64,000 nt of DNA from Cherax quadricarinatus. Its lineage: Eukaryota > Arthropoda > Malacostraca > Decapoda > Parastacidae. This document shows, piece by piece, positions 45,792-59,731 of the stretch (the stretch's first letter is position 1; every line of letters starts with the position of its first letter). A model generated the notes under the pieces. The model saw only the letters and a program-made list of their open reading frames with translations, was not told the DNA's origin and did no database searches. The DNA lies in NCBI RefSeq assembly GCF_038502225.1, contig NC_091311.1, forward strand, positions 37,039,581 through 37,103,580. The letters are read 5' to 3'. Made by a program: the position numbers and the translations under genes.

Positions 45792-47156
45792 CTCTTCTTC
45801 CTCTTCCCCCTACTCTTCCTCCTTCTCCTTCTCCTCCATAGTGTAAATTACCAGGAGTCGGCAGCTGTCAAAATGACATATTGTCTCATTACTCACTCCC
45901 CCTCCCGCCTGTCAAAACAATGGGGTCGGATGCTGCTTCCCTTCCTCCATTCTATCTAATTATCTTTCTTCCTCATTCTATCTGTCTTTTTATCTCTGTC
46001 TCACAGGTACACATAAATACAAGTATACATAGTATAAATTACCTAGGATAACCCAAGAAACCCAGACAAAGTGCTATACTCTGCTTGAAGATGTGAGTAA
46101 AAGTGATGACGCAGTCTTGTGGCTCTCTGAGACAGAGAGCTAGACGGATAGACAGGGAGCTTGACAGACAGGCAAATAGACAGACAGAAATGTTAGTATA
46201 CCAGCAAAAACAAAGGGAGGGCGATGTTCATCTCATCTTTTGGCATCAGCTCTACCCTCATTTACCCTCATCAAACGTCAGCACTTATCAGATGTTATCT
46301 CCCCTTATCTTGTTACTGTCATGGGTGAACATTTATTATTACATATTATTATTATTATTATTACCTATTATTATTATGTATTATTATTATTATGTATTAT
46401 TGTTATCATTACGTATTCTTCTTCTTCCTCCTCCTCCTCCTCTTCTTCCTCCTCCTCCTCCTCCTCCTCCTCTTCTTCCTCCTCCTCCTCCTCCTCCTCT
46501 TCTTCCTCCTCCTCCTCCTCTGCCTCCTCCTCCTCTTGCCTCCTCCTCCTCTTGCCTCCTCCTCCTCTGCCTCCTCCTCCTCTGCCTCCTCCTCCTCCTC
46601 CATTCTTGGAACAAGTTTGAAGAGCTTGTAGTTCATAATCACTATCACTATCATCACCAATGCTCACATCTGAGTCTGGGATTTTGGAAAATAGGAGTTT
46701 CCTCTTTGATTCTGGTACAACTGAACGTGAACAAGACGGCCCAGCACCAGAGGTGGAAGGCTGTGGGTTGTCTGGGTTTTCCTCACTATTACCCATATTA
46801 TGGTCATTAGTTTCGGTCAAAACCTCACCAGAACCTTGAAACTCATCTTCACTGTCACTTCCATCTGTATTAGAACTGTCACTGGGGAACAAAAGTGTCC
46901 CAATTCGCCGAGGAGTGAGGAACTTCTTACCACAGGGCACGGTGGAAATTGTGTACTATGATGGCATTCCCACAATGCACCACTGGGTCCCAGATTTTTT
47001 TCCTACTGTGCACACCCACCACACAGACCCATTCTCTCACATCTAGGCTTATCAGCCTTTTCCTGCGAGATTTGAGGCCGCTAGAATTTATGCGTACTAG
47101 TACGTCAAAAACCCCTACGCGTAAGACGTACTAGTATGACCAAAACCCTCAAAGGG
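44633..47156 (-). mobile_element. C3
   Basis: 2524 bp, TTAA 44629-44632 and 47157-47160. N-terminal remnant frame 46374-46940. Confidence 0.9.
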
Positions 47157-47160
47157 TTAA

Positions 47161-48009
47161 AACAGCAACTTTGCAGTGTATTTTTGTATGGTATTTATGG
47201 TTGTATTTTAGTTTTCCTGGTCTCATTTTATAGAATGGAAGACATATTACAGAAATTGAGATGATTTTGATTGGTTTCACAATGAAAAGTATCTTGAAAT
47301 TCAGCTCAAATTAGAAGAAATGTTTGATTTTTAACAAAGTACAAAAGTAAACAAATCATGCCAAGCGTCCAATACACATCAACTGGTGAGTCTAATATTC
47401 TTTCACAAGTGTGCTGATATTATTTATACCATTTCTACACCATTTCTACACTAATGCAGTAGTCTGCATAACAGTAAATCTTCTATTTATTGTGAGAATA
47501 AAAATTCAAAGTGGAAAGCAAAAGAGATGTAAGAGGGGCCTGGGGACGTGACTAATGAACAGAGAAAATGTTATTTTAGTGCCAGGAATGTCTATCATGT
47601 TTATTCTGGACTCTATTTTGAAATTGGCATCTTCTGAAATTTGTGTGAAATTGGCAACATTGCCAATTTCTGACCACTTTACTCGATAGTTGAAATCGGT
47701 AAATGGGTGGTTTCTTGTACTCATTCAATAGAAAAAATGGAGTTCTAGCAAAATAAATATGATTTTTGTCGACTAGTACACTGGAATTGGCCGAAAATAG
47801 GGCTCAAAGTGGGTGAAATTGCCGATGCGTAAACATCGTCAAGACCGCTAACTTCATGAGAGCATAATTCTGTAAGTTTTCCATGAAATTTCATACTTTT
47901 GGTGTCATTATGATTGGGAAAAGATTCTCTATCATTTCATAAGAAAAAATAATTTTTTTTTTCCAAAAAATTTTCGAGTTTAGGAGAGGGCCTCTCGACC
48001 CTGAAAGGG
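47161..48009. mobile_element. D right part, unit 3
   Basis: Ends CTGAAAGGG directly before the empty E site. Confidence 0.88.
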
Positions 48010-48013
48010 TTAA
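48010..48013. other. Empty E site: single TTAA
   Basis: CTGAAAGGG-TTAA-TAAGAGG joins D to the LINE tract without E and without extra or missing bases. Units 1, 2 and 4 hold E here. Confidence 0.93.
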
Positions 48014-48272
48014 TAAGAGGTTGGTATCAGGATCAATGCTTGTAATCATCAGATTTAGAGTGAATCTATAACTAGACTTAAGTACAAGACAAAGTAAATA
48101 TTCTAAAGCTAAAAAATAAAGGTGCTATGGAATATAATAGTAAAAATAAAAAAAACAATAAAAGTATTACACTTTAGCACCTGCAGTAGCACCCTAGTTT
48201 TTTAACAAAAGTGACTATAATGAATAAAGAAAGAAAAATATTTTAGCACCTGAAATTGTCCCTTGATTGTTA
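48014..48272 (-). other. LINE-A inter-ORF tract, unit 3
   Basis: Copy of 34654-34912 with TGAATAAAGAAAG, shared with unit 4. Confidence 0.8.
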
Positions 48273-48276
48273 TTAA

Positions 48277-50570
48277 CCCCTTGGCTGTCGCGGTCGTATA
48301 TATACATCATAGGAGATACCGTGTTTGACGTATATATACGCATAAATTCTAGCGGCTTCAAATCAAGCAGGAGAAAGCTGGTAGGCCCACATGTGAGAGA
48401 ATGGGTCTCCATGGTCAGTGTGCACCATATAAAAAAAATCAGGGAGCCAGTGGTGCATTGTGAGAATGCCGTTTCAGTCCTCCTTTTTCAGCATGTCTAG
48501 TGGTAAGAAATATGTGACTCCCCAGCAAATCTGGGACTCTTCTCTTCCCAAGTGATGCTCTAACACAGATGGAAGTGTCAGTGAAGATTAATTTCATGAT
48601 TTCGAGGAGTTTGAGACCAAAAGCAATGGAGGAGGAGGAGGAAGAGGAAGAAGCGGAAGAGGAAGAAGAGGAAGAAGAAGATGAGGAAGATGAGGAAGAA
48701 GAAGAAGAAGAAGAAGAAGAAGAAGAAGAAGAAGAAGAAGAAGAAGAAGAAGAAGAAGAAGAAGAAGATGAGGAAGAAGAGGAAGAGGAATAATAATAAT
48801 AATAATACGTAATAATAATAATATGTTCCCTTGAAGCATGAAAAACAGTTCACCCCATGACAGTGACAAGATAAGGGGAGATAACATCTGATAACAGCTG
48901 ACGTTTGATGAGCGTAAATGAGGGTGGAGGGAGGGTGCAGTTGATAAAAGATTAGATGACCATCCCCTTCCCTTTGTTTTTGCTGGTACACTAACATTTC
49001 TGTCTGTCTATTTGTCTGTCTGCCAAGCTCCCTGTCTATCTGTCTAGCTCTCTGTCTCAGAGAGAGCCACAAGACTGTGTCATCATCACGTTTACTCACA
49101 TCTTCAAGCAGAGTATAGCACTTTGTCTGGATTTATTGGGTTATCCTAGGTAATTTACACTATGTATACTTGTATTTATGTGTACCTGTGAGACAGAGAT
49201 AGACAGAGAGAGAGAGAGAGAGAGACAGAGAGAGACAGATTGAAAGAGATAAAATGAGGGAGAAAGATAATTAGATAGAATGGAGGGGAAGCAGCATCCG
49301 ACCCCATTGTTTTGACAGGCGGTAGGGAAGGTGAGTAATGAGACAATATGTCATTTTGACAGCTGCTGACTCCTGACTCAAAACAATTATAAGCCACACA
49401 CTTGCACACAAGACAAGCTTGCTGAATGGAGATAATAGCAGTTATATGAAAGTACCTAGTGACTATATATGTGTATATATATTATAGAAACCAGAAGCAA
49501 GAAGGGAAGGCAGGAATGAAGGAAGGACGAGATGAAAGGAAGGAAAAAAGTAAGGAAGGACAGATGAAGGAATGTAGGAAGAGAGGTAGGAAAGGAATGC
49601 AGGAAAGGAATGAAGGAAAGGAATGCAGGAAAGGAATGAAGGAAAGGAATGGAGGAAAGGAATGCAGGAAAGGAATGCAGGAAAGGAATGCAGGAAAGGA
49701 ATGAAGGAAAGGAATGCAGGAAAGGAATGCAGGAAAGGAATGAAGGATAGGAATGCAGGAAAGGAATGAAGGAAAGGAATGCAGGAAAGGAATGAAGGAA
49801 AGGAATGCAGGAAAGGAATGCAGGAAGGAATGATGACACACGACCATTTACCTAGGATAACTACATAACACAACTGCCTGCTAATACTTTGAAGAAAACT
49901 GCTCAGACGAGGTGTTTTCTCTTTGCACATAAAAAAAAACTTCCACAAAAATGCACACACACTGGTTTTATGTGTGAGGAGTGTAAAACACCACTGTGTA
50001 TGACACCATGTTTTATGTGTGAGGAATGTAAAATACCATTGTGTATGAAAACATGTTTCAAAGAGTTACACAAGCTGCAGAACTTCTAGGAATATGTCCA
50101 GTGACTGTATATTGGTATATATATTATAGAACAATAGTAATAAAAAAAATTTTGTATTGTTTGTTTTTGTAAACAAGTTTTGTAAACAATATATTGATAA
50201 TTATGTTTGTGTGCTTATTGTGTTGTATACAACGAGTGTATATATGTACATTGCACCTTACTTTGGTCTCACAGGCCACATAAGTTATGTGAAAAAATAA
50301 AATAGTGAAAAAAACAACAAACCTTCAAATACAAGTAAACCAAAGTTTACTGGGTGAGTGGCAGTCGCCGCTCTTGCCATATGCGGCTCATTTTCTGCAA
50401 ACTCCATGCCTCTATATCTGGGTAAGTACTGATGGGAAAAAATTTTTTTTTGGACTGAAACAATCAGAAAAATAATCTTAACATTTTCATAAGAAAAAAT
50501 AATTTTTTTTTTCGAATATTTTGCGACACCAGGAGACACATCAAGATTGGGCCTTTCGACAGTCAAAGGG
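48277..50570 (+). mobile_element. B3
   Basis: 2294 bp, TTAA 48273-48276 and 50571-50574. First palindrome has one change (CGTATATATACA). Shares GCCGTTTC and GTGTTTTCTC variants with B4. Confidence 0.9.
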
Positions 50571-50574
50571 TTAA

Positions 50575-50750
50575 AACTAAGAGTAAAATAATTACTGAAT
50601 AAAGGGCAGTACACACTGATGTAATATTTATAAACTGGGATTAAAGGGAAAAATTTGGTAAGATTGTGAAAAAAGATAATAAGGGATTTATAACAATGTA
50701 TAAATGGGAATAACTGGTAATACAGATACTAGGAAAAAGTAAAGTTCTTA
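50575..50750 (-). other. LINE-A spacer tract, unit 3
   Basis: Copy of 37234-37409. Confidence 0.7.
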
Positions 50751-50754
50751 TTAA

Positions 50755-51693
50755 CCCTTTGAGGGTCGACAGGCCCTCTCCGAAACTCGTTCTCAGGGTC
50801 GGCCAAATTTCAAAAAAAAAAAAATTATTTTTTCTTATGAAAAAATAGAGTTTTTTTTTCTAAACATTATAGGATAAACAAAAAAAATTTACCATCAATA
50901 CTTACGGAGATATGGATGCATGAAGTTTGCAGAAAATGAGCAGCGTATGGCAACAGCGGCGACTGCCGCTCACCTAGTAAACTTTAGTTTACTTGTATTT
51001 GAAGGTTTGTTGTTTTTTTCACTATTTTATTTTTTCACATAACTTATGTGGCCTATGAGACCAAAGTAAGGTGCAATGTACATATATACACTCGTTGTAT
51101 ACAACACAATAAGCACACAAACATAATTATCAATATATTGTTTACAAAACTTGTTTACAAAAACAAACAATACAAAACATTGTTTATTATTATTGTTCTA
51201 TAATATATATACCAATATACAGTCACTGAACATATTCCTATTAGTTCTGCAGCTTGTGGAACTCTGAAACATGGTGTCATACACAATGGTGTTTTATCTT
51301 TCTCCCTCATTCTATCTCTTTCAATCTGTCTCTCTCTTTCTATCTGTCTGTCTATCTCTGTCTCACAGGTACACATAAATACAAGTATACATAGTATAAA
51401 TTACCTAGGATAACCCAAGAAATCCAGACAAAGTGCTATACTTTGCTTGAAGATGTGAGTAAAAGTGATGACACAGTCTTGTGGCTCTCTGAGACAGAGA
51501 GCTAGACAGATAGACAGATAGACAGGGAGCTTGACAGACAAATAGACAGACAGAAATGTTAGTGTACCAGTACCAGTGTACTAGTGTTCCACCCTCCTCC
51601 TCCTCTTCTTCCTCTTCCTCCTCTTCCCCCTACTCTTCCTCCTCTTCCCCCTACTCTTCCTCCTCTTCCTCTTCCTCCTCTTCCTCCTACTCT

Positions 51694-51725
<32 letters not shown>

Positions 51726-51852
51726 CTCTTCTTCCTCTTCCTCCTACTCTTCCTCCTCCTCCTCTTCTTCCTCTTCCTCCTCTTCCCCCTAATCTTCCTC
51801 CTACTATTCCTCTTCCTCCTCCTCTTCCTCTTATTCCTCTTCCTCCTACTCT

Positions 51853-51899
<47 letters not shown>

Positions 51900-53276
51900 C
51901 TCTTCTTCCTCTTCCCCCTACTCTTCCTCCTTCTCCTTCTCCTCCTCCTCCATAGTGTAAATTACCAGGAGTCGGCAGCTGTCAAAATGACATATTCTCT
52001 CATTACTCACTCCCCCTCCCACCTGTCAAAACAATGGGGTCGGATGCTGCTTCCCTTCCTCCATTCTATCTAATTATCTTTCTTCCTCATTCTATCTGTC
52101 TGTTTATCTCTGTCTCACAGGTACACATAAATACAAGTATACATAGTATAAATTACCTAGGATAACCCAAGAAACCCAGACAAAGTGCTATACTCTGCTT
52201 GAAGATGTGAGTAAAAGTGATGACGCAGTCTTGTGGCTCTCTGAGACAGAGAGCTAGACGGATAGACAGGGAGCTTGACAGACAGGCAAATAGACAGACA
52301 GAAATGTTAGTATACCAGCAAAAACAAAGGGAGGGCGATGTTCATCTCATCTTTTGGCATCAGCTCTACCCTCATTTACCCTCATCAAACGTCAGCACTT
52401 ATCAGATGTTATCTCCCCTTATCTTGTTACTGTCATGGGTGAACATTTATTATTACATATTATTATTATTATTATTACCTATTATTATTATGTATTATTA
52501 TTATTATGTATTATTGTTATCATTACGTATTCTTCTTCTTCCTCCTCCTCCTCCTCTTCTTCCTCCTCCTCCTCCTCCTCCTCCTCCTCTTCTTCCTCCT
52601 CCTCCTCCTCCTCCTCTTCTTCCTCCTCCTCCTCCTCCTCCTCTGCCTCCTCCTCCTCTTGCCTCCTCCTCCTCTTGCCTCCTTCTCTGCCTCCTCCTCC
52701 TCTGCCTCCTCCTCCTCCTCCATTCTTGGAACAAGTTTGAAGAGCTTGTAGTTCATAATCACTATCACTATCATCACCAATGCTCACATCTGAGTCTGGG
52801 ATTTTGGAAAATAGGAGTTTCCTCTTTGATTCTGGTACAAATGAACGTGAACAAGACGGCCCAGCACCAGAGGTGGAAGGCTGTGGGTTGTCTGGGTTTT
52901 CCTCACTATTACCCATATTATGGTCATTAGTTTCGGTCAAAACCTCACCAGAACCTTGAAACTCATCTTCACTGTCACTTCCATCTGTATTAGAACTGTC
53001 ACTGGGGAACAAAAGTGTCCCAATTCGCCGAGGAGTGAGGAACTTCTTACCGCAGGGCACGGTGGAAATTGTGTACTATGATGGCATTCCCACAATGCAC
53101 CACTGGGTCCCAGATTTTTTTCCTACTGTGCACACCCACCACACAGACCCATTCTCTCACATCTAGGCTTATCAGCCTTTTCCTGCGAGATTTGAGGCCG
53201 CTAGAATTTATGCGTACTAGTACGTCAAAAACCCCTATGCGTAAGACATACTAGTATGACCAAAACCCTCAAAGGG
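50755..53276 (-). mobile_element. C4
   Basis: 2522 bp, TTAA 50751-50754 and 53277-53280. N-terminal remnant frame 52488-53060. Left half shares GAGCAGCGTATGG with C5, where C1 to C3 have GAGCCGCGTATGG. Confidence 0.9.
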
Positions 53277-53280
53277 TTAA

Positions 53281-54118
53281 AACAGCAACTTTGCAGTGTA
53301 TTTTTGTATGGTATTTATGGTTGTATTTTAGTTTTCCTGGTCTCATTTTATAGAATGGAAGACATATTACAGAAATTGAGATGATTTTGATTGGTTTCAC
53401 AATGAAAAGTATCTTGAAATTCAGCTCAAATTAGAAGAAATGTTTGATTTTTACCAAAGTACAAAAGTAAACAAATCATGCCAAGCGTCCAATACACATC
53501 AACTGGTGAGTCTAATATTCTTTCACAAGTGTGCTGATATTATTTATATCATTTCTACACTAATGCAGTAGTCTGCATAACAGTAAATCTTCTATTTATT
53601 GTGAGAATAAAAATTCAAAGTGGAAAGCAAAAGAGATGTAAGAGGGGCCTGGGGACGTGACTAATGAACAGAGAAAATGTTATTTTAGTGCCAGGAATGT
53701 CTATCATGTTTATTCTGGACTCTATTTTGAAATTGGCATCTTCTGAAATTTGTGTGAAATTGGCAACATTGCCAATTTCTGACCATTTTACTCGATAGTT
53801 GAAATCGGTAAATGGGTGGTTTCTTGTACTCATTCAATAGAAAAAATGGAGTTCTAGCAAAATAAATATGATTTTTGTCGACTAGTACACTGGAATTGGC
53901 CGAAAATAGGGCTCAAAGTGGGTGAAATTGCCGATGCGTAAACATCGTCAAGACCGCTAACTTCATGAGAGCATAATTCTGTAAGTTTTCCATGAAATTT
54001 CATACTTTTGGTGTCATTATGATTGGGAAAAGATTCTCTATCATTTCATAAGAAAAAATAATTTTTTTTTTCCAAAAAATTTTCGAGTTTAGGAGAGGGC
54101 CTCTCGACCCTGAAAGGG
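53281..54118. mobile_element. D right part, unit 4
   Basis: 838 bp. Lacks the short ACCATTTCTAC duplication seen in units 1 to 3. Confidence 0.88.
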
Positions 54119-54122
54119 TTAA

Positions 54123-55194
54123 CCCTTTGAGGGTCGACAGGCCCTCTCCGAAACTCGTTCTCAGGGTCGGCCAAATTTAAAAAAAAAAAAAATTATTTTC
54201 TCTTATGAAAAGATAGAGAATCTTTTCCCGATCATAAAGACACCAAAAGTTTGAAATTTGATAGAAAACTTACGGAATTATGCTCTCGCAAAGTTAGCGG
54301 TCTCGGCGATGTTTATGCATCGGCGATTTTGCCCACTTTGAGCCCCATTTTCGGCCAATTTCACTGTACTAGTCGACAAAAAACATGAATATTTCGCTAG
54401 AACTCCATTTTTTCTATCGAATGGGTGCAAGAAACCACTCATTTATGAAATTCAACTATCCAGTACAGTGGTCAGAATTTAGCAATTTTGCCAATTTCAC
54501 ACAAATTTCAAAAGATGCCAATTTCCGAATAGGGTCCAGAATAAACAAGAAAGACATTCCTAGCACTAAAATGACATTTCCTCTAGTCATTAGTAACGTC
54601 TCAAGGCCCCTCTTATATTCTTTTGCTTTCCACTTTGAATTTTTATTTTCACAAAAAATATAAGATTTACTGTTATGCAGACTACTGCATTAGTGTAAAA
54701 AATGGTATAAATATTATTGGTGCACTTGTGAAAGAATATTAGACTCACCAGTTGACGTGTATTGCACGCTTGGCACGATTTGTGTACTTTTGAAGTTTGG
54801 TAAAAATCGAACATTTCTGCTACTTTGAGCTCAATTTCAAGGCACTTTTCTTTGTAAAACCAGTCAAAATCATCTCAATTTCTGTAATATGTCTTCCATT
54901 CTATAAAATGAGACCAAGAAAACTAGAATACAACAATAAATACCATACGAAAATACACTGCAAAATCGCTGATTTATTAAAAAAAAATGGTCAAAGTTTT
55001 TTTTTTCTCATTATGCACTGTGTGCTGCAGGATTTTTTTTAGACTGTGCACACTGACCACATAGACCCATTCTTTCATATGAAGGCCTACCAGCTTTCTC
55101 CCACTAGATTTGAGGCCGCTAGAATTTATGAGTACTAGTACGTCAAAAACCCCTACGCGTAAGACGTACTAGTACGACGAAAACCCTCAAAGGG
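54123..55194. mobile_element. E4
   Basis: 1072 bp, TTAA 54119-54122 and 55195-55198. Confidence 0.9.
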
Positions 55195-55198
55195 TTAA

Positions 55199-55457
55199 TA
55201 AGAGGTTGGTATCAGGATCAATGCTTGTAATCATCAGATTTAGAGTGAATCTATAACTAGACTTAAGTATAAGACAAAGTAAATATTCTAAAGCTAAAAA
55301 ATAAAGGTGCTATGGAATATAATAGTAAAAATAAAAAAAACAATAAAAGTATTACACTTTAGCACCTGCAGTAGCACCCTAGTTTTTTAACAAAAGTGAC
55401 TATAATGAATAAAGAAAGAAAAATATTTTAGCACCTGAATTTGTCCCTTGATTGTTA
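55199..55457 (-). other. LINE-A inter-ORF tract, unit 4
   Basis: Copy of 34654-34912 with the TGAATAAAGAAAG variant. Confidence 0.8.
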
Positions 55458-55461
55458 TTAA

Positions 55462-57771
55462 CCCCTTGGCTGTCGCGGTCGTATATATACGTCATAGGAG
55501 ATACCGTGTTTGACGTATATATACGCATAAATTCTAGCGGCTTCAAATCAAGCAGGAGAAAGCTGGTAGGCCCACATGTGAGAGAATGGGTCTCCATGGT
55601 CAGTGTGCACCATATAAAAAAAATCAGGGAGCCAGTGGTGCATTGTGAGAATGCCGTTTCAGTCCTTTTTCAGCATGTCTAGCGGTAAGAAATATGTGAC
55701 TCCCCAGCAAATCTGGGACTCTTCTCTTCCCAAGTGATGCTCTAACACAGATGGAAGTGTCAGTGAAGATTAATTTCATGATTTCGAGGAGTTTGAGACC
55801 AAAAGCAATGGAGGAGGAGGAGGAAGAGGAAGAAGCGGAAGAAGAGGAAGAAGAGGAAGAAGAAGATGAGGAAGATGAGGAAGAAGAAGAAGAAGAAGAA
55901 GAAGAAGAAGAAGAAGAAGAAGAAGAAGAAGAAGAAGAAGAAGAAGAAGAAGAAGATGAGGAAGAAGAGGAAGAGGAATAATAATAATAATAATACGTAA
56001 TAATAATAATATGTTCCCTTGAAGCATGAAAAGCAGTTCACCCCATGACAGTGACAAGATAAGGGGAGATAACATCTGATAAGAGCTGACGTTTGATGAG
56101 CGTAAATGAGGGTGGAGGGAGGGTGCAGTTGATAAAAGATTAGATGACCATCCCCTTCCCTTTGTTTTTGCTGGTACACTAACATTTCTGTCTGTCTATT
56201 TGTCTGTCTGCCAAGCTCCCTGTCTATCTGTCTAGCTCTCTGTCTCAGAGAGAGCCACAAGACTGTGTCATCATCACGTTTACTCACATCTTCAAGCAGA
56301 GTATAGCACTTTGTCTGGATTTATTGGGTTATCCTAGGTAATTTACACTATGTATACTTGTATTTATGTGTACCTGTGAGACAGAGATAGACAGAGAGAG
56401 AGAGAGAGAGAGACAGAGAGAGACAGACTGAAAGAGATAAAATGAGGGAGAAAGATAATTAGATAGAATGGAGGGGAAGCAGCATCCGACCCCATTGTTT
56501 TGACAGGCGGTAGGGAAGGTGAGTAATGAGACAATATGTCATTTTGACAGCTGCTGACTCCTGACTCAAAACAATTATAAGCCACACACTTGCACACAAG
56601 ACAAGCTTGCTGAATGGAGATAATAGCAGTTATATGAAAGTATCTAGTGACTATATATGTGTATATATATTATAGAAACCAGAAGCAAGAAGGGAAGGCA
56701 GGAATGAAGGAAGGACGAGATGAAAGGAAGGAAAAAAGTAAGGAAGGACAGATGAAGGAATGTAGGAAGAGAGGTAGGAAAGGAATGCAGGAAAGGAATG
56801 AAGGAAAGGAATGCAGGAAAGGAATGAAGGAAAGGAATGGAGGAAAGGAATGCAGGAAAGGAATGCAGGAAAGGAATGCAGGAAAGGAATGAAGGAAAGG
56901 AATGCAGGAAAGGAATGCAGGAAAGGAATGAAGGATAGGAATGCAGGAAAGGAATGAAGGAAAGGAATGCAGGAAAGGAATGAAGGAAAGGAATGCAGGA
57001 AAGGAATGAAGGAAAGGAATGCAGGAAGGAATGATGACACACGACCATTTACCTAGGATAACTACATAACACAACTGCCTGCTAATACTTTGAAGAAAAC
57101 TGCTCAGACGAGGTGTTTTCTCTTTGCACATAAAAAAAAACTTCCACAAAAATGCACACACACTGGTTTTATGTGTGAGGAGTGTAAAACACCACTGTGT
57201 ATGACACCATGTTTTATGTGTGAGGAGTGTAAAATACCATTGTGTATGAAAACATGTTTCAAAGAGTTACACAAGCTGCAGAACTTCTAGGAATATGTCC
57301 AGTGACTGTATATTGGTATATATATTATAGAACAATAGTAATAAAAAAAATTTTGTATTGTTTGTTTTTGTAAACAAGTTTTGTAAACAATATATTGATA
57401 ATTATGTTTGTGTGCTTATTGTGTTGTATACAACGAGTGTATATATGTACATTGCACCTTACTTTGGTCTCACAGGCCACATAAGTTATGTGAAAAAATA
57501 AAATAGTGAAAAAAACAACAAACCTTCAAATACAAGTAAACCAAAGTTTACTGGGTGAGTGGCAGACGCCGCTCTTGCCATATGCGGCTCATTTTCTGCA
57601 AACTCCATGCCTCTATATCTGGGTAAGTACTGATGGGAAAAAATTTTTTTTTGGACTGAAACAATCAGAAAAATAATCTTAACATTTTCATAAGAAAAAA
57701 TAATTTTTTTTTTCGAATATTTTGCGACACCAGGAGACACATCAAGATTGGGCCTTTCGACAGTCAAAGGG
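55462..57771 (+). mobile_element. B4
   Basis: 2310 bp, TTAA 55458-55461 and 57772-57775. Both palindromes CGTATATATACG. Confidence 0.9.
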
Positions 57772-57775
57772 TTAA

Positions 57776-57951
57776 AACTAAGAGTAAAATAATTACTGAA
57801 TAAAGGGCAGTACACACTGATGTAATATTTATAAACTGGGATTAAAGGGAAAAATTTGGTAAGATTGTGAAAAAAGATAATAAGGGATTTATAACAATGT
57901 ATAAATGGGAATAACTGGTAATACAGATACTAGGAAAAAGTAAAGTTCTTA
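57776..57951 (-). other. LINE-A spacer tract, unit 4
   Basis: Copy of 37234-37409, ending at the C5 site. Confidence 0.7.
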
Positions 57952-58920
57952 TTAACCCTTTGAGAGTCGACAGGCCCTCTCCAAAACTCGTTCTCAGGGT
58001 CGGCCAAATTTCAAAAAAAAAAAAAATTATTTTTTCTTATGAAAAAATAGAGTTTTTTTTTCTAAACATTATAGGATAAACAAAAAAAATTTACCATCAA
58101 TACTTACGGAGATATGGATGCATGAAGTTTGCAGAAAATGAGCAGCGTATGGCAACAGCGGCGACTGCCGCTTACCTGGTAAACTTTAGTTTACTTGTAT
58201 TTGAAAGTTTGTTGTTTTTTTCACTATTTTATTTTTTCACATAACTTATGTGGCCTATGAGACCAAAGTAAGGTGCAATGTACATATATACACTCGTTGT
58301 ATACAACACAATAAGCACACAAACATAATTATCAATATATTGTTTACAAAACTTGTTTACAAAAACAAACAATACAAAACATTGTTTATTATTATTGTTC
58401 TATAATATATATACCAATATACAGTCACTGAACATATTCCTATTAGTTCTGCAGCTTGTGGAACTCTGAAACATGGTGTCATACACAATGGTGTTTTATC
58501 TTTCTCCCTCATTCTATCTCTTTCAATCTGTCTCTCTCTTTCTATCTGTCTGTCTATCTCTGTCTCACAGGTACACATAAATACAAGTATACATAGTATA
58601 AATTACCTAGGACAACCCAAGAAATCCAGACAAAGTGCTATACTCTGCTTGAAGATGTGAGTAAAAGTGATGACACAGTCTTGTGGCTCTCTGAGACAGA
58701 GAGCTAGACGGATAGACAGATAGACAGGGAGCTTGACAGACAGACAAATAGACAGACAGAAATGTTAGTGTACCAGTACCAGTGTACTAGTGTTCCACCC
58801 TCCTCCTCCTCTTCTTCCTCTTCCTCCTCTTCCCCCTACTCTTCCTCCTCTTCCCCCTACTCTTCCTCCTCTTCCCCCTACTCTTCCTCATACTCTTCCT
58901 CTTCCTCTTCCTCCTACTCT

Positions 58921-58952
<32 letters not shown>

Positions 58953-59731
58953 CTCCTCTTCTTCCTCTTCCTCCTACTCTTCCTCTTCCTCCTACTCTTC
59001 CTCCTCCTCCTCCTCTTCTTCCTCTTCCTCCTCTTCCCCCTAATCTTCCTCCTACTATTCCTCTTCCTCCTCCTCTTCCTCTTATTCCTCTTCCTCCTAC
59101 TCTTCCTCTTCCTCCTCCTCCTCTTCCTCCTCTTCTTCCTCTTCCCCCTACTCTTCCTCCTTCTCCTTCTCCTCCTCCTCCATAGTGTAAATTACCAGGA
59201 GTCGGCAGCTGTCAAAATGACATATTGTCTCATTACTCACTCCCCCCTCCCGCCTGTCAAAACAATGGGGTCGGATGCTGCTTCCCTTCCTCCATTCTAT
59301 CTAATTATCTTTCTCCCTCATTCTATCTGTCTTTTTATCTCTGTCTCACAGGTACACATAAATACAAGTATACATAGTATAAATTACCTAGGATAACCCA
59401 AGAAACCCAGACAAAGTGCTATACTCTGCTTGAAGATGTGAGTAAAAGTGATGACACAGTCTTGTGGCTCTCTGAGACAGAGAGCTAGACAGATAGACAG
59501 GGAGCTTGACAGACAGGCAAATAGACAGACAGAAATGTTAGTATACCAGCAAAAACAAAGGGAGGGAGATGTTTATCTCATCTTTTAGCATCAGCTCTAC
59601 CCTCATTTACCCTCATCAAACGTCAGCACTTATCAGATGTTATCTCCCCTTATCTTGTTACTGTCATGGGTGAACATTTATTATTACATATTATTATTAT
59701 TATTATTACCTATTATTATTATTATGTATTA

